Assembly (NCBI RefSeq): GCF_014191775.1 | Contig: NZ_JACHXA010000003.1 | Coordinates: 310,001-374,000 of the forward strand | Length of the DNA: 64,000 bases | Direction: 5' to 3' | Origin: Limibacillus halophilus | GTDB taxonomy: Bacteria > Pseudomonadota > Alphaproteobacteria > Kiloniellales > CECT-8803 | Shown here: piece by piece, positions 50,951-60,065 of the stretch | How the letters are laid out: the number at the start of each line of letters is the position of its first letter | How positions within the stretch are numbered: position 1 is the stretch's first letter | Notes under the pieces: generated by a model | Database searches by the model: none | The model's input: only the letters and a program-made list of their open reading frames with translations | What the model was told of the DNA's origin: nothing | Translations under genes and position numbers: made by a program

Positions 50951-51826
50951 TCAAAATCCATAGAGTCGCGCTGGATTATCGGTGAAGAGAGCCTGCCGGA
51001 TCGCCGCATCGGGGCACCAACCCAACACCTCGTTCAACAGCGCCCCGGTGTCCGGCATCACGTCATAGAGCGAGACGTGCGGCCAGTCCGAGCCCCAGAC
51101 AACACGACTGGGGATTCGCGTTAGAAGCGCTTCGGCCAAAGGTCTGACCTCATCGTGCGGAAGCCCCTTGTCGGTCAGCCGGAAAGCGCCGGATAGCTTG
51201 ACCCAGGCACGCTCTTCCTCGGCCAACGCGATCATTGATTGGAAAAAGTCCTGATCGGGGCCGAGCGCGGCAGGGAAATGCCCCATATGGTCGAACACTG
51301 CTTCGACCGGCAGGCGTCGAATTACCGGCAGAATTTCAGGCAGCATGCGGATATCGATCAGGAACTGCGCGTGCCACCCGAGAGGGGCGACCTTTGCCGC
51401 CAGCCGCTCCAGAGCTTCCATATGCACGCCGCCCTTGAACAGCAGATTGATTCTGAAGCCCCGCGCACCCGCTTCGTGCATGCACTCCAGTTCGGCTTCG
51501 GAAATATCGGCGGGAATCACCACAACGGCGCGCAAACGGTCCTGGCGGGGCCCGACGGTCTCCAGCAACAAGCGGTTATCGGTCCCGTGTACGCTGACAT
51601 TCACCAATACGCCGCGATCCATCTGCAAGCGGTCAAGCATCGCAAGATAGGATTCGGGCGAGGCAACCGGCGGTGTGTAGGTCCGGTCTTCCACCATGGG
51701 GAATCGGTCGAAAGGACCGATGACGTGGCAGTGGGTGTCGCAGGCACCCTTGGGAAGGGCGATCTTGGGAGCCTCGAGGGCGGTTAGCGGTCCGAGGCAT
51801 AGAGGCGCGGGCTTTATCGCAGGCAA
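50951..51826 (-). CDS. LigI-like amidohydrolase (2-pyrone-4,6-dicarboxylate lactonase family)
   Basis: About 291 residues from TTG 51826, which has AGGAGAG upstream. In-frame ATG 51913 is the alternative. The family pattern is PKGACDTHCHVIGPFDRFPM (HxH metal site), VSVHGTDNRLLL, EAVFDHMGHFPA and VVWGSDWPHVS (catalytic Asp). These enzymes hydrolyse lactones of dicarboxylates without needing a bound metal in some cases. The substrate here is unknown, since no neighbouring aromatic-degradation genes are present. It stands alone with YhhQ 112 bases downstream. Confidence 0.85.
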   Translation of the reverse strand: MPAIKPAPLCLGPLTALEAPKIALPKGACDTHCHVIGPFDRFPMVEDRTYTPPVASPESYLAMLDRLQMDRGVLVNVSVHGTDNRLLLETVGPRQDRLRAVVVIPADISEAELECMHEAGARGFRINLLFKGGVHMEALERLAAKVAPLGWHAQFLIDIRMLPEILPVIRRLPVEAVFDHMGHFPAALGPDQDFFQSMIALAEEERAWVKLSGAFRLTDKGLPHDEVRPLAEALLTRIPSRVVWGSDWPHVSLYDVMPDTGALLNEVLGWCPDAAIRQALFTDNPARLYGF

Positions 51827-51997
51827 GGGGCCGATCTCTCCTGAAGTCGTCAAAGATTCCGCCTGAGCGGGAAAGCAGGAAGTATGACAAGGACGAAAGC
51901 GGGAGAGAAGCATGAGCCACGCATGGCAGCCCTTCCCACAGGCTGCAATCGGCCAGGACCGTGGCTACAGTCCACCACGGTCCCACAACCGATCAGA

Positions 51998-52438
51998 TCA
52001 AAGGCCGCTCAACAGGTCGCTGAAAACCTGCTTTGCCTTTCCGGGCGCGGCGCCAGTTTCGGCTTTAACGGCCTCCAGGTTGGAGATGTCATCACCAACC
52101 ACTACGACACCGACCATGCCCAGCGCATAGTGTGGAAGACACTTGTAGGTATAGACGCCAGGTGCTTCGAAGGTTACCTCCTCGGTCTTGCTGAGTTTGG
52201 TCTTGAAGGGCGTGGCGCCATCCGGCAGCGCGTCGTCCAGCGACTGTGCATTGTGTCCCTTGCTGGTGGCCACGAAGCGGATGGTGTCGCCCGGCGCAAT
52301 CTTGATAACCGCCGGCGAGAAAACGTTGCGGGCGCCATCCGATCCCTTGTTCAACATCTCCACCTCGTAAGTCTCTGCAAAGGCCGGGCCTGCGAGGGCA
52401 ACGGCAAACACAAACGCCAAACTCAGTTTCTTGATCAT
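51998..52438 (-). CDS. Pseudoazurin (type 1 copper protein)
   Basis: 146 residues with a Sec signal (FVFAVALAGPAFA-ET). The blue-copper ligands are His62 (ATSKGHNAQS), Cys100, His103 and Met108 (YTYKCLPHYALGM). This is a periplasmic electron carrier, typically to nitrite or nitrous-oxide reductase, but no denitrification gene is in the window. AGGAGAAGC precedes the ATG. It is divergent from the lipoprotein gene. Confidence 0.94.
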   Translation of the reverse strand: MIKKLSLAFVFAVALAGPAFAETYEVEMLNKGSDGARNVFSPAVIKIAPGDTIRFVATSKGHNAQSLDDALPDGATPFKTKLSKTEEVTFEAPGVYTYKCLPHYALGMVGVVVVGDDISNLEAVKAETGAAPGKAKQVFSDLLSGL

Positions 52439-52593
52439 GGCAAAGCTTCTCCTCTATGGGTCATTTGCATGGCTGACATAGGCGGTGGAATCCCAGGACC
52501 AAGGCTGGCGAGGCGATCCGCCGCAGCTCTGCCGGTCCTGGCGGCAAGACGGCGAATCCTCTAGTCTGTAGAAATCAATTCAAGGGGTTGAAG

Positions 52594-53091
52594 ATGCCTG
52601 TCGAAACGACACTGAGACAACGGCTGGCGCCTTTGGCAGCGATCTGTGTTCTGCTTCTAACGGCAGCCTGCAGCACAACCACTGAATCCGTGATCATGCC
52701 CGGGGCCGAAGAGCTGGAGCCTTCGCTGACGGCCAAACTCCTATGCAACGGAAACTGCAGCCTGCTGGTGCGCCTTGAAGACCGAGCAAAGCTGTCGGGA
52801 GAGCCGCTATGGGATAGCCAGGGCGTGGTGCTCGTGCCTGGTGGTTACAATTTGTCGGTCCTGTGGAAGCCAAGGGGATACTTCGGTGGCGAGGCCTACA
52901 CCACGGACTTCGGAAGCTTCTGGATCGAGGTCGGCGAGACCTTCGTGGTCAAGCGCTGCGACTATGAGGAACGTAGCGACAAAGAGTCAGCCTCGTTCGT
53001 GGCTTACCGGGTCTTCTGGATAGAAAACGCCGACAGTGGTGAGATCATACGTGACTGGCCGGGGCACGGCACCAGCGAAGGGTGCAGGTAG
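52594..53091 (+). CDS. Lipoprotein of unknown function
   Basis: 165 residues from ATG 52594 (AAGGGG upstream, with TTG 52588 also in frame). A type II signal is clear: LAAICVLLLTAAC with the lipobox LTAAC, so the mature N-terminus is a lipid-modified Cys near residue 26. The rest is a beta-rich domain of about 130 residues with a Cys pair (LLCNGNCSLL) and two further Cys. No family is recognised. It stands between pseudoazurin and a small membrane protein. Confidence 0.75.
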   Translation: MPVETTLRQRLAPLAAICVLLLTAACSTTTESVIMPGAEELEPSLTAKLLCNGNCSLLVRLEDRAKLSGEPLWDSQGVVLVPGGYNLSVLWKPRGYFGGEAYTTDFGSFWIEVGETFVVKRCDYEERSDKESASFVAYRVFWIENADSGEIIRDWPGHGTSEGCR

Positions 53092-53112
53092 TACGGCACA
53101 CTCGGTAGCGTC

Positions 53113-53283
53113 TTAGAAACCGCCCAAAAGCCCGCCAGCCTTGGCGAACCCGATCGTGAAGGTCAACAGGGTCGAGAGGCACACAAGCGTTGCAATCAAT
53201 AGTGCACCCACGCCCTTGTACCGGATTTCGAGGCGCTGAATGCGAGTTGCACGCGCCACTTCCTGATAAATCTCACTTCGCAT
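53113..53283 (-). CDS. Small membrane protein
   Basis: About 56 residues from ATG 53283 (TGGAG upstream). Further in-frame ATGs lie 6, 12 and up to 39 bases before it, so the start is uncertain. A charged head (EIYQEVARATRIQRLEIR) is followed by one hydrophobic helix ALLIATLVCLSTLLTFTIGF and a Gly-rich end. No family is recognised. The reading frame and ribosome site give only moderate support. Confidence 0.5.
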   Translation of the reverse strand: MRSEIYQEVARATRIQRLEIRYKGVGALLIATLVCLSTLLTFTIGFAKAGGLLGGF

Positions 53284-53406
53284 TGTCATCTCCATCAAAC
53301 CGACGAAACCGCCGATAGACACAATTTGAAGCGAAAATATTTAAGAATTTCCTAAAACACCGCCGGTATTCTGTCCTCTGTAAGGTTCTCCGCTCATCCC
53401 TACAGC

Positions 53407-53440
53407 AAAAAGGCGGCCGGGCAATCGCCCGTGCCGCCTT
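53407..53440 (-). terminator. Rho-independent terminator after the TRAP operon
   Basis: In the minus-strand direction, AAGGCGGC plus CGGGCGATTGCCCG forms a two-part stem ending GCCGCC, followed by a run of T. It lies 27 bases beyond the dctP stop. Confidence 0.8.
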
Positions 53441-53466
53441 CGCTCTTGCTGGCCGCGAGGACCCCC

Positions 53467-54525
53467 TTAGCTGTAACGATAAGGGCGGCCGGCCTTTTCC
53501 ATGGCGTCGTTGTATTCGCGGATGATCTTGATAACCCGCGCGTTTCGCTCGCTCTCCGCGGCAATCTCATCCCAGAAATTACGGGCCTCGGCTTCCACCT
53601 TCGCCCATTCGGCATCGGGGATGGTGGTGAGCTTCAACTTGTCACCGAAAACGCGCAGCTTGGCTTCGCCGCCCCAGTACCAGTACTGGCGATAGTAGTG
53701 CGAACTGTCCATGCAGAGCTTGAACAGCTCCTTCAGGTGGTCGGGCAGCTCTTTCCAACGGTCGCTGTTGGCGAAGTACGAGCCGACCCAGGCCCCCGAG
53801 ATATTGTTGGTCAGGAAGTAGTTGGTTACGTCCGCCCAACCGACCGTGTAGTCCTCGGTGATGCCGGACCAGGCGATGCCGTCCAGTTCACCGGTCTGCA
53901 CGGCAACCTCGATATCCTCCCAAGGCAGCGTCACCGGGACCACCCCAAAGCGAGACAGGAAGCGGCCGGCCGTCGGGAAGGTGAAGACGCGCTTGCCTTT
54001 CAGATCCTCAAGGCTGTTGATCGGGTCCTTTGTGTTGAAATGGCAAGGATCCCAGGCGCCCGCCGACAACCAGGTCACGCCTTCGACCTCGCTATAGGCC
54101 TCCTCCCAGATCTCGCGCAGACCCCACTCGTTGAACAGCACGGGTACGTCCAGGCTGTAGCGGGTCGCGAAGGGGAAGTATCCGCCGAACACCGAGATAT
54201 CGACCGGTGCGGCAATCGAATCGTCGTCCGACTGCACCGCGTCGATGGTGCCGTTCTGCATGGCGCGGAACAGCTCGCCTGTCGGAACCAACTGATCGGC
54301 GAAGTAAAGCTCGATCTCCATCTCGCCGTTCGCCACCTTGTTGAAGGCATCAATCGACGGCTTGATGACGTGCTCGGCCAGGGCAGCACCCGCGTAGGTT
54401 TGCAAGCGCCACTTGATCTTGCTTTGCGCCCTTACCGCAGGTGCGGGAAAGCTGGAGGCCGCGGCGACCGCGCCGACGGCACCTGCCGCACCTGCTTTTT
54501 TGAGGAAATCGCGTCTATTCGTCAT
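53467..54525 (-). CDS. dctP: TRAP transporter solute-binding protein
   Basis: 352 residues with a Tat-like signal (TNRRDFLKKAGAAGAVGAVA) ending near VRAQ, so export of the folded protein is likely. The mature part is the DctP-type periplasmic receptor (IKWRLQTYAGAALAEHVIKP, LAWSGITEDYTVGWADVTNY-like, HYYRQYWYWGGEAKLR). The last motif is like that of keto-acid or amino-acid-type TRAP receptors, but the ligand cannot be told. It is encoded last, 187 bases after the M subunit. Confidence 0.9.
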   Translation of the reverse strand: MTNRRDFLKKAGAAGAVGAVAAASSFPAPAVRAQSKIKWRLQTYAGAALAEHVIKPSIDAFNKVANGEMEIELYFADQLVPTGELFRAMQNGTIDAVQSDDDSIAAPVDISVFGGYFPFATRYSLDVPVLFNEWGLREIWEEAYSEVEGVTWLSAGAWDPCHFNTKDPINSLEDLKGKRVFTFPTAGRFLSRFGVVPVTLPWEDIEVAVQTGELDGIAWSGITEDYTVGWADVTNYFLTNNISGAWVGSYFANSDRWKELPDHLKELFKLCMDSSHYYRQYWYWGGEAKLRVFGDKLKLTTIPDAEWAKVEAEARNFWDEIAAESERNARVIKIIREYNDAMEKAGRPYRYS

Positions 54526-54712
54526 GTTTTATCTCCCTTGTCCAATGAGCGGCCTTGTGATCAACCGCCTGGTTTGAAGATCTTTCCACCCCTTTCGATA
54601 GGCCTCACGCGAAGCGGTTTCGTCAGGGGGGCCGCAACGTACTCTACAGTTTTGCCTCCTATACCCTTGAACCACCAGAAAAATGATTTCGCCTGCGACC
54701 AAACGGCCTGCC

Positions 54713-56035
54713 CTAATAGCCGTAATGTTGCCCGGGCAGCCAAAGTGCGATCTGCGGGAACAGCATTACCAGCGCCAGCGCCAGCATCATCACGAACACG
54801 AACGGAATGATGGATACGTAGATGTCCTTCAAGCCGATTTCCGGCGGCGCCATGGCCCGCATCAGGAAGAGGTTGTAGCCGAAGGGCGGCGTCATGTAGG
54901 CAATCTGGCAGGTGATGGTGTAGAGCACCCCGTACCAGATCAGATTGAACCCCAGCGCATCGACCAGCGGCACATAAAGCGGCGCCACGATCACCAGCAT
55001 CGCCGTATCGTCCAGGAAGGTCCCCATCAGGAGGAAAGAAAGCTGCATCAGGATCAAGACTTCCCAGGGACCCAGCGCCAGTTGGCCGATGAAGAAACCC
55101 TCGATGGCCTTGACCGCACCCAGGCCGTCAAAGACAGCACCAAAGCAGAGCGCGGCCAGGATGATCCACATGAACATGCAGCTGATGCCCAGCGTCTTGC
55201 GCAGGGTCGCCTCCATGACCGTGTAGTTGAGACGCCCCTTGATCAGGGCCGCCAGCGTGGCCGTCACCGCCCCCACCGCCGAGCTTTCCACAAGACTGGT
55301 GACGCCCATCAGGAACAGGCCGGTCATGCAAAAGAAGATCAGCAGCGGCAGGATGCCCGCCCGCAGCAGGCGCAGCTTCTGGGCAAAGGGGATATTGCGT
55401 TCCTGCTCGGCCAACGCGGGTCCAAGCTGCGGCTGGAACCAGCAGCGCACCACGATGTAGAGGATGAACAGCCCGGCCATCATCAGGCCCGGGAACACGC
55501 CTGCCAGCCAGAGCTGACCCACCGGCTGGCGCGCGATCATGCCATAAAGCACCAGCACCACGCTGGGCGGCACCAGGATGCCCAGCGAACTACCGGCCTG
55601 GATAACGCCGGTCACCATGATCTTGTCGTAGCCCCGGCGCAAAAGCTCCGGCAGGGCGATACTGGCGCCAATGGCCATGCCCGCCACGCTCAACCCGTTC
55701 ATGGCCGAGACCGCGACCATCAACAGCACCGTACCGATGGCAAGGCCGCCGTTCAGCGGCCCCATCCAGACATGGAACATCTTGTAGAGGTCGTCGGCGA
55801 TCCCCGATTCCGACAGCATGTAACCCATGTAGACGAACAGCGGCAGGGTCAGCAGCGGGTACCACTTCATCAGCTTCATGGCCGCCGAAAAGCCCATCTC
55901 GGACCCACCCTCGCCCCAAAGCGCCAAGGCCGCCACCACGGCGATGAAGCCGATGGCCGCGAAGACGCGCTGGCCGGTCAACAGCATCAGCATCATCGAG
56001 GAGAACATTAGCAAAGCGATCACTTCGTAGCTCAT
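54713..56035 (-). CDS. dctM: TRAP transporter large permease subunit
   Basis: 440 residues from ATG 56035 (start MSYEVIALLMFSSMM). A longer frame upstream, over dctQ, is not used. About 12 helices, with the family regions GQRVFAAIGFIAVVAALALW, ALPELLRRGYDKIMVTGVIQAGSSLGILVPPS (split over about residues 125-160) and the C-terminal half with FLDDTAMLVIVAPLYVPLV. It moves the solute with a Na gradient. Start and the DctQ stop share a base (TGATG), so the two are coupled. Confidence 0.94.
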   Translation of the reverse strand: MSYEVIALLMFSSMMLMLLTGQRVFAAIGFIAVVAALALWGEGGSEMGFSAAMKLMKWYPLLTLPLFVYMGYMLSESGIADDLYKMFHVWMGPLNGGLAIGTVLLMVAVSAMNGLSVAGMAIGASIALPELLRRGYDKIMVTGVIQAGSSLGILVPPSVVLVLYGMIARQPVGQLWLAGVFPGLMMAGLFILYIVVRCWFQPQLGPALAEQERNIPFAQKLRLLRAGILPLLIFFCMTGLFLMGVTSLVESSAVGAVTATLAALIKGRLNYTVMEATLRKTLGISCMFMWIILAALCFGAVFDGLGAVKAIEGFFIGQLALGPWEVLILMQLSFLLMGTFLDDTAMLVIVAPLYVPLVDALGFNLIWYGVLYTITCQIAYMTPPFGYNLFLMRAMAPPEIGLKDIYVSIIPFVFVMMLALALVMLFPQIALWLPGQHYGY

Positions 56036-56541
56036 CAGAGCTCTTCCCCCCGCAGCTTGGCGATGTCCTTGATGAACATGGCAATGGCCTGCAGCAACAT
56101 CATGAAGATGCCGATGCACATGATGATCTTGATGGGCGCCATGTAGGGCCGCCAGGCTGAATAGCTGCGCTCGCCGTACTGGAGCGCATAACCGCTGCTC
56201 GACAGGCCACCCCACAGCAGCAGCGCCAGATAAAAGATCAAAAACAGGATGGTGATGACGTCGACCTGGGTCTTGGTGCGGTCGGACCAAGCGCCATACA
56301 GAAGGTCCATGCGAACATGCTCGCCGAGCTGCATGGAATAAGGCCCGCCCAGCAGGAAATAACCGACCATCAGGAACTGTGCCATCTCCAGCGTCCAAAG
56401 TGGCGGGATGGCGACCGTCTTCATGATCGAGGAGTAAAGCAGGACCCCCATCATCGCAAAGATCAACAACATCGTGATGCGCCCGACGATGCGGTTGACC
56501 GCTTCGACGTAGCGCACGAAGAGTCTGACAGCTTTCGGCAT
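56035..56541 (-). CDS. dctQ: TRAP transporter small permease subunit
   Basis: 168 residues with four membrane helices (LLIFAMMGVLLYSSIM, FLMVGYFLLGGPYSMQLGEH, VITILFLIFYLALLLW, and a last one near residue 140). The GEHVRMDLLYGAW segment is typical of DctQ. AAGGGAG gives the ribosome site. It is the first gene of the TRAP operon, order Q-M-P on the minus strand. Confidence 0.93.
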   Translation of the reverse strand: MPKAVRLFVRYVEAVNRIVGRITMLLIFAMMGVLLYSSIMKTVAIPPLWTLEMAQFLMVGYFLLGGPYSMQLGEHVRMDLLYGAWSDRTKTQVDVITILFLIFYLALLLWGGLSSSGYALQYGERSYSAWRPYMAPIKIIMCIGIFMMLLQAIAMFIKDIAKLRGEEL

Positions 56542-56946
56542 TCACGCTCCCTTTGACCGGCCTCGGCCGCCCGAAATCCGTGGCAAACCTGGCCTAAAGC
56601 GAAACCCTGTTCCTTCTACCTCTTTTCGATGGGCGAGCCCCGTTCAAGCGGAACTTCCCGCGGACGCTACCCGGCCTCCCCCCTTCCCGCTCCAACGCGC
56701 CGCGCGGCGAAACTTTGCGGCCATGAAATCAGTTCGCGTCAAGCGCCAACAGGTGATCCGGGTACCGTCTGAATCCCAATCGTGATGACAGGTTAGTTTC
56801 AAAGGCTCGACGGGTCGAGACTCAAAACCGATCGCAACCGCGCCACTGCGACGATCAGACCACGAAGGCACCTCAATTACATTCTGGTACACACTCTAAG
56901 GTCGTAGTATTTTAATTTGCTACACGCGTAACTTGGGTTTTTCTGA
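56542..56946. other. 405-base gap upstream of dctQ without a supported gene
   Basis: Frames on both strands are short and low-quality. The sequence near 56875-56945 is A/T-rich and has the look of a promoter region for the divergent nuclease gene and the TRAP operon. I could not pick out a convincing operator or riboswitch. Confidence 0.6.
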
Positions 56947-57441
56947 ATGCGATCGATACGGTGCGGCGCGCAGGTGGCGCGCTCTTTCCTGTCAGCTTTG
57001 GCGCTGGCGTCTCTCTTGATGGGGTTGGCGGCAACATCCGGCGTTGCCCGGGCGGGCGATCCGCCGGTGGGAACCCCCAGCCGTATTTCCGGGTATGTCA
57101 CCCATGTGCGCGACGGCGACACCTTCGAGGTGGCGCGAGTACCCGTCCGCTTCAGCGGAATCTCCGCACCGGAGCTTTCCGAGCCATACGGCCAGCAGTC
57201 CAAGAACGCCATGCGCGGTCTGGTCGCGGGCCAGCAGGTGATCTGCGATCTTACCGGGCGCAAGACCTATGACCGCTGGGTGGGAGATTGCTTCCTGGCC
57301 GACGGCACGGACCTCTCCGTCGCCATCGTGGCGCTTGGCCTTGCCCGCGACTGCCCGCGCTATTCGGGCGGCCTCTACGAGCCCTTCGAAACCGAACGCA
57401 GCAAACGCCTTCCCTTCCCAGGATACTGCAAACCAAAATGA
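56947..57441 (+). CDS. Thermonuclease family protein (SNase-like), exported
   Basis: 164 residues. A signal peptide (ARSFLSALALASLLMGLAAT, cut near ARAG) is followed by an SNase barrel: HVRDGDTFEVARVPVRFSGI then SAPELSEPYGQQSKNAMRGL. The basic GRKTYDRWVGDCF and a C-terminal YEPFETERSKRLPFPGYCK follow. The first catalytic Arg (RFSGI) and Asp (RDGDTF) are kept. The second Glu is in PELSEPYG. It lies divergent from dctQ. Its likely role is DNA or RNA breakdown outside the cytoplasm. Confidence 0.88.
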   Translation: MRSIRCGAQVARSFLSALALASLLMGLAATSGVARAGDPPVGTPSRISGYVTHVRDGDTFEVARVPVRFSGISAPELSEPYGQQSKNAMRGLVAGQQVICDLTGRKTYDRWVGDCFLADGTDLSVAIVALGLARDCPRYSGGLYEPFETERSKRLPFPGYCKPK

Positions 57442-57454
57442 CGATGGATTCCTC

Positions 57455-57901
57455 TCACACCCGCGCTTTGGCAGAGTGCGGAATGGGGAAGATCACGTCG
57501 TAGGCCCAGTTGAAGACGAAGGCGTAAACCAGATAGAAAAGGGCAAAGGAAACGTCCATCAGGAAGGCCTGCAGCAAGGTGATGCCCAGGTACCAGGCGA
57601 TGAAAGGCAAGAGAACCAGTAGCATTCCGAACTCGAACAGCACCGCGTGGAAGACGCGGATCGCCACTGATTTTCGCGGGCTGCCGGTGAGCCGCAACAT
57701 GGCGTGGTCAAACAGCAGGTTGTAGAGGTAGTTCCAGGCCGTCGCCAGCAGCGAGCTGACCAACGCGACGAGGCCGATGGCATGCATCGGTTGGTCAAAA
57801 CCCCAGGCGGCTACGGGGGTCACGATGATAAGGCCGATGACCTCGAAACACACGGCATGGCGGATACGGTCGCGAACGCTACGCAAGGGAGTTTCTCCCA
57901 C
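57455..57901 (-). CDS. PACE-family efflux transporter
   Basis: 148 residues from GTG 57901. TTG 57886 with GGGAGA upstream is an equal alternative. Four membrane helices make two tandem BTP repeats: RDRIRHAVCFEVIGLIIVTP in the first, IRVFHAVLFEFGMLLVLLPF in the second, each with the conserved Glu after His. PACE pumps export biocides and polyamine-like cations. It ends 13 bases after the nuclease gene in a convergent arrangement. Confidence 0.88.
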   Translation of the reverse strand: MGETPLRSVRDRIRHAVCFEVIGLIIVTPVAAWGFDQPMHAIGLVALVSSLLATAWNYLYNLLFDHAMLRLTGSPRKSVAIRVFHAVLFEFGMLLVLLPFIAWYLGITLLQAFLMDVSFALFYLVYAFVFNWAYDVIFPIPHSAKARV

Positions 57902-58077
57902 TTTGTCCTACGGGTCGTCCCGCCTTCAGTTTCCCGGGCCGGGGGAGGTCGTCCTCGCTTTGGGCCCCGTTGATATAAGACAGCACCCACTATTGGCAAG
58001 CATTTGGCCGCGATCAGGGCGCCGTTTTTGGTGCATGAAGGCACTATAGCGCGAAAATTACCAGGTGCAGTGGTGGA

Positions 58078-58152
58078 TGGTGGGCGCGGCTGGGATTGAA
58101 CCAGCGACCCCTACGATGTCAACGTAGTGCTCTCCCGCTGAGCTACGCGCCC
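58078..58152 (-). tRNA. tRNA-Val (anticodon GAC)
   Basis: A 75-base cloverleaf with encoded CCA on the minus strand. Acceptor GGGCGCG/CGCGCCC, anticodon stem CTACG/CGTAG with loop TTGACAT (anticodon GAC), T arm GCTGG/CCAGC. It differs from the tRNA-Val(CAC) gene at 9863 only in the anticodon arm. No integrated element is visible at its 3' side. Confidence 0.97.
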
Positions 58153-58439
58153 GTTTCCGGTTCGGGATGCCTGGGGGCGGTAGGAGCCAACGAATGCGGC
58201 CTTTCCCGTCCAAGCGAGAGGCGGATACCATGCCCCTTGCGCCTTTTCAAGGCTCCATTTTCTATAAAGCTGCGCCAAGTCTGCCTCTTGCCCCGCCGCA
58301 AGGAAGCCAGTACCTAGGAATAGGGGCTGAAAATCACCGCCCAAGGGCGAGCAGCGAAGGCAGTAACCAAAAGGCGGGCCCGACAGCTATACTCCAACGG
58401 CAGCCTTAACGTCAGCCTCACGACAGGACCGATGAACCG

Positions 58440-59492
58440 GTGAAGAGACAACCAAAGCAGAGCGTTAAAGCAGCTCGAAATGCCGTACCGGACGGTCACG
58501 ACGCTGCCGTTCTCAATCTGCCGGACCCGTCTCACATCGTCCTGCGACCGGCATGCCAGACATTGCCCCTCGTCCTGGCTTCACCGCACAGCGGCCGCTG
58601 CTATCCACCCGAATTCATCGCTGCATCACGGCTCGATGCACAGGCGCTGCGCCGCAGCGAAGATTCCTTTGTCGACGAGCTATTCGATTTCGTCACTGCG
58701 GCGGAGCCCAGCGGCGACCCCGATGACCCCGATAGCTCTGACAGCATCCCGGCTCTTGGAGCGCCCCTGCTCTGCGCGCTGTTCCCACGCGCCTACATCG
58801 ATCCGAATCGCGAAGCCTATGAGCTTGATCCCACGATGTTCTGTGACAGCCTGCCGGACTTTGCGAACACCCGCTCGCCCCGTGTAGCGGCTGGGCTTGG
58901 CACCCTGGCGCGCGTCGTCGCCGGTGGCGCGGAAATCTACCGGACGAAGCTGCGTTTCGCCGAGGCGCAGGCCCGGATTGAAAAGCATTACCGTCCCTAT
59001 CATGCGACCTTGCGCCGTTTAATCGACGAAACCCGGGAAGCGTTTGGTTACTGCATCTTGTTAGATTGCCATTCCATGCCATCGGTCGGCGGCCCCTCGC
59101 CACGGGGCTCGACAAGCAAACCCCAGCAGCCAACCTCAGGTGGCCATGATCCGGGCCCGGAGGGGGCTGCCTTCGTCCTTGGCGATTGCCACGGCAGCTC
59201 CTGCGCCGGTCCGGTCATCGAAGCGGTGGAACAGAGCCTGTCCAACGCAGGCTACAAGGTTGCTCGCAACGTGCCCTACGCGGGCGGGTTCGTTTCGCGG
59301 CACTACGGCCGACCCGGCGAGGCCGTGCATGCCCTGCAGATCGAGATCAACCGCGCGCTTTATATGGATGAACGCAACTTCGCGCGTGGACCCGGCATGG
59401 CAAGCCTGCGCGCCGATTTGCGCCGCGCGGTTGCAGCACTGTCGGATCTCGACTCAGCGCAGCTAATACCCGGAGACAACCGCAATGGGTAA
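58440..59492 (+). CDS. N-formylglutamate amidohydrolase
   Basis: 350 residues from GTG 58440. The family motifs are LVLASPHSGRCYPPEF, RRSEDSFVDELFDF, CALFPRAYIDPNREAYELDP and CILLDCHSMPSVG. The end is QIEINRALYMDERNF. The reaction makes formate and glutamate in the last step of one histidine-degradation route. Two insertions rich in Asp/Pro/Ser (about residues 93-103) and Ser/Gly/Pro (about 222-240) are not in the usual length. It overlaps the GNAT gene start by 8 bases. Confidence 0.9.
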   Translation: MKRQPKQSVKAARNAVPDGHDAAVLNLPDPSHIVLRPACQTLPLVLASPHSGRCYPPEFIAASRLDAQALRRSEDSFVDELFDFVTAAEPSGDPDDPDSSDSIPALGAPLLCALFPRAYIDPNREAYELDPTMFCDSLPDFANTRSPRVAAGLGTLARVVAGGAEIYRTKLRFAEAQARIEKHYRPYHATLRRLIDETREAFGYCILLDCHSMPSVGGPSPRGSTSKPQQPTSGGHDPGPEGAAFVLGDCHGSSCAGPVIEAVEQSLSNAGYKVARNVPYAGGFVSRHYGRPGEAVHALQIEINRALYMDERNFARGPGMASLRADLRRAVAALSDLDSAQLIPGDNRNG

Positions 59493-60060
59493 AGAAAAAG
59501 CAGGTATCGTTTTTACACTGCGCGCGGCGGCGAGCAGCGATCTGGAGGCCTTGCTCGCCATCTATGCGCACCACGTGCGGCACGGCACGGCATCCTTTGA
59601 ACTGGAGCCGCCGACGCTGGAGGACTTCAGCGGACGCTTCAGGACGCTACAGATGGCGCGATACCCCTATATCCTGGCCGTGACCGATGACGGCCGAGTC
59701 CTGGGCTACGCCTACGCCGGTCCCTACCGGCCTCGACCGGCCTACCGCTATACAGTGGAGGATTCTGTTTACGTTGCGCCCGAGGCTGCGGGGAAAGGCG
59801 TAGGAGGCGCGCTCCTGGATCGCCTGATAGAACTCGCCGATGAGCAGGGATACCGCAAAATGGTGGCTGTGATCGGCGACAGCCTCCAGGTCGCCTCGAT
59901 CGCCTTGCACGCAGGCCGAGGCTTCGTTTTCGCCGGAACAGTGCGTGGCGTTGGCTACAAACACGGACGCTGGCTCGATCAAGTACTGATGGAACGCGAC
60001 CTTGGTCCCGGAAATCTGACGCCACCTGACGAGGGCCCAAACGCACCGACTCTCGGATAA
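59485..60060 (+). CDS. GNAT N-acetyltransferase (phosphinothricin acetyltransferase-like)
   Basis: 191 residues. The acetyl-CoA motif is VYVAPEAAGKGVGGALLDRL, the N-terminal IYAHHVRHGTASFELEPP is typical of the Pat group, and GFVFAGTVRGVGYKHGRWLD is the C-terminal substrate region. Substrate (amine, or methionine sulfone/phosphinothricin-like) is unknown. The start overlaps the end of the amidohydrolase gene, so they are probably translated together. Confidence 0.9.
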   Translation: MGKEKAGIVFTLRAAASSDLEALLAIYAHHVRHGTASFELEPPTLEDFSGRFRTLQMARYPYILAVTDDGRVLGYAYAGPYRPRPAYRYTVEDSVYVAPEAAGKGVGGALLDRLIELADEQGYRKMVAVIGDSLQVASIALHAGRGFVFAGTVRGVGYKHGRWLDQVLMERDLGPGNLTPPDEGPNAPTLG

Positions 60061-60065
60061 AAAAA

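Noticed and set aside
54561-54743. 60-codon minus-strand frame between dctM and dctP
   Set aside because: Overlaps the end of dctM, has no clear ribosome site and no family. Probably chance.
56644-56892. 82-codon minus-strand frame in the gap before the nuclease gene
   Set aside because: Composition unlike a protein, no start signal, no homology by eye.
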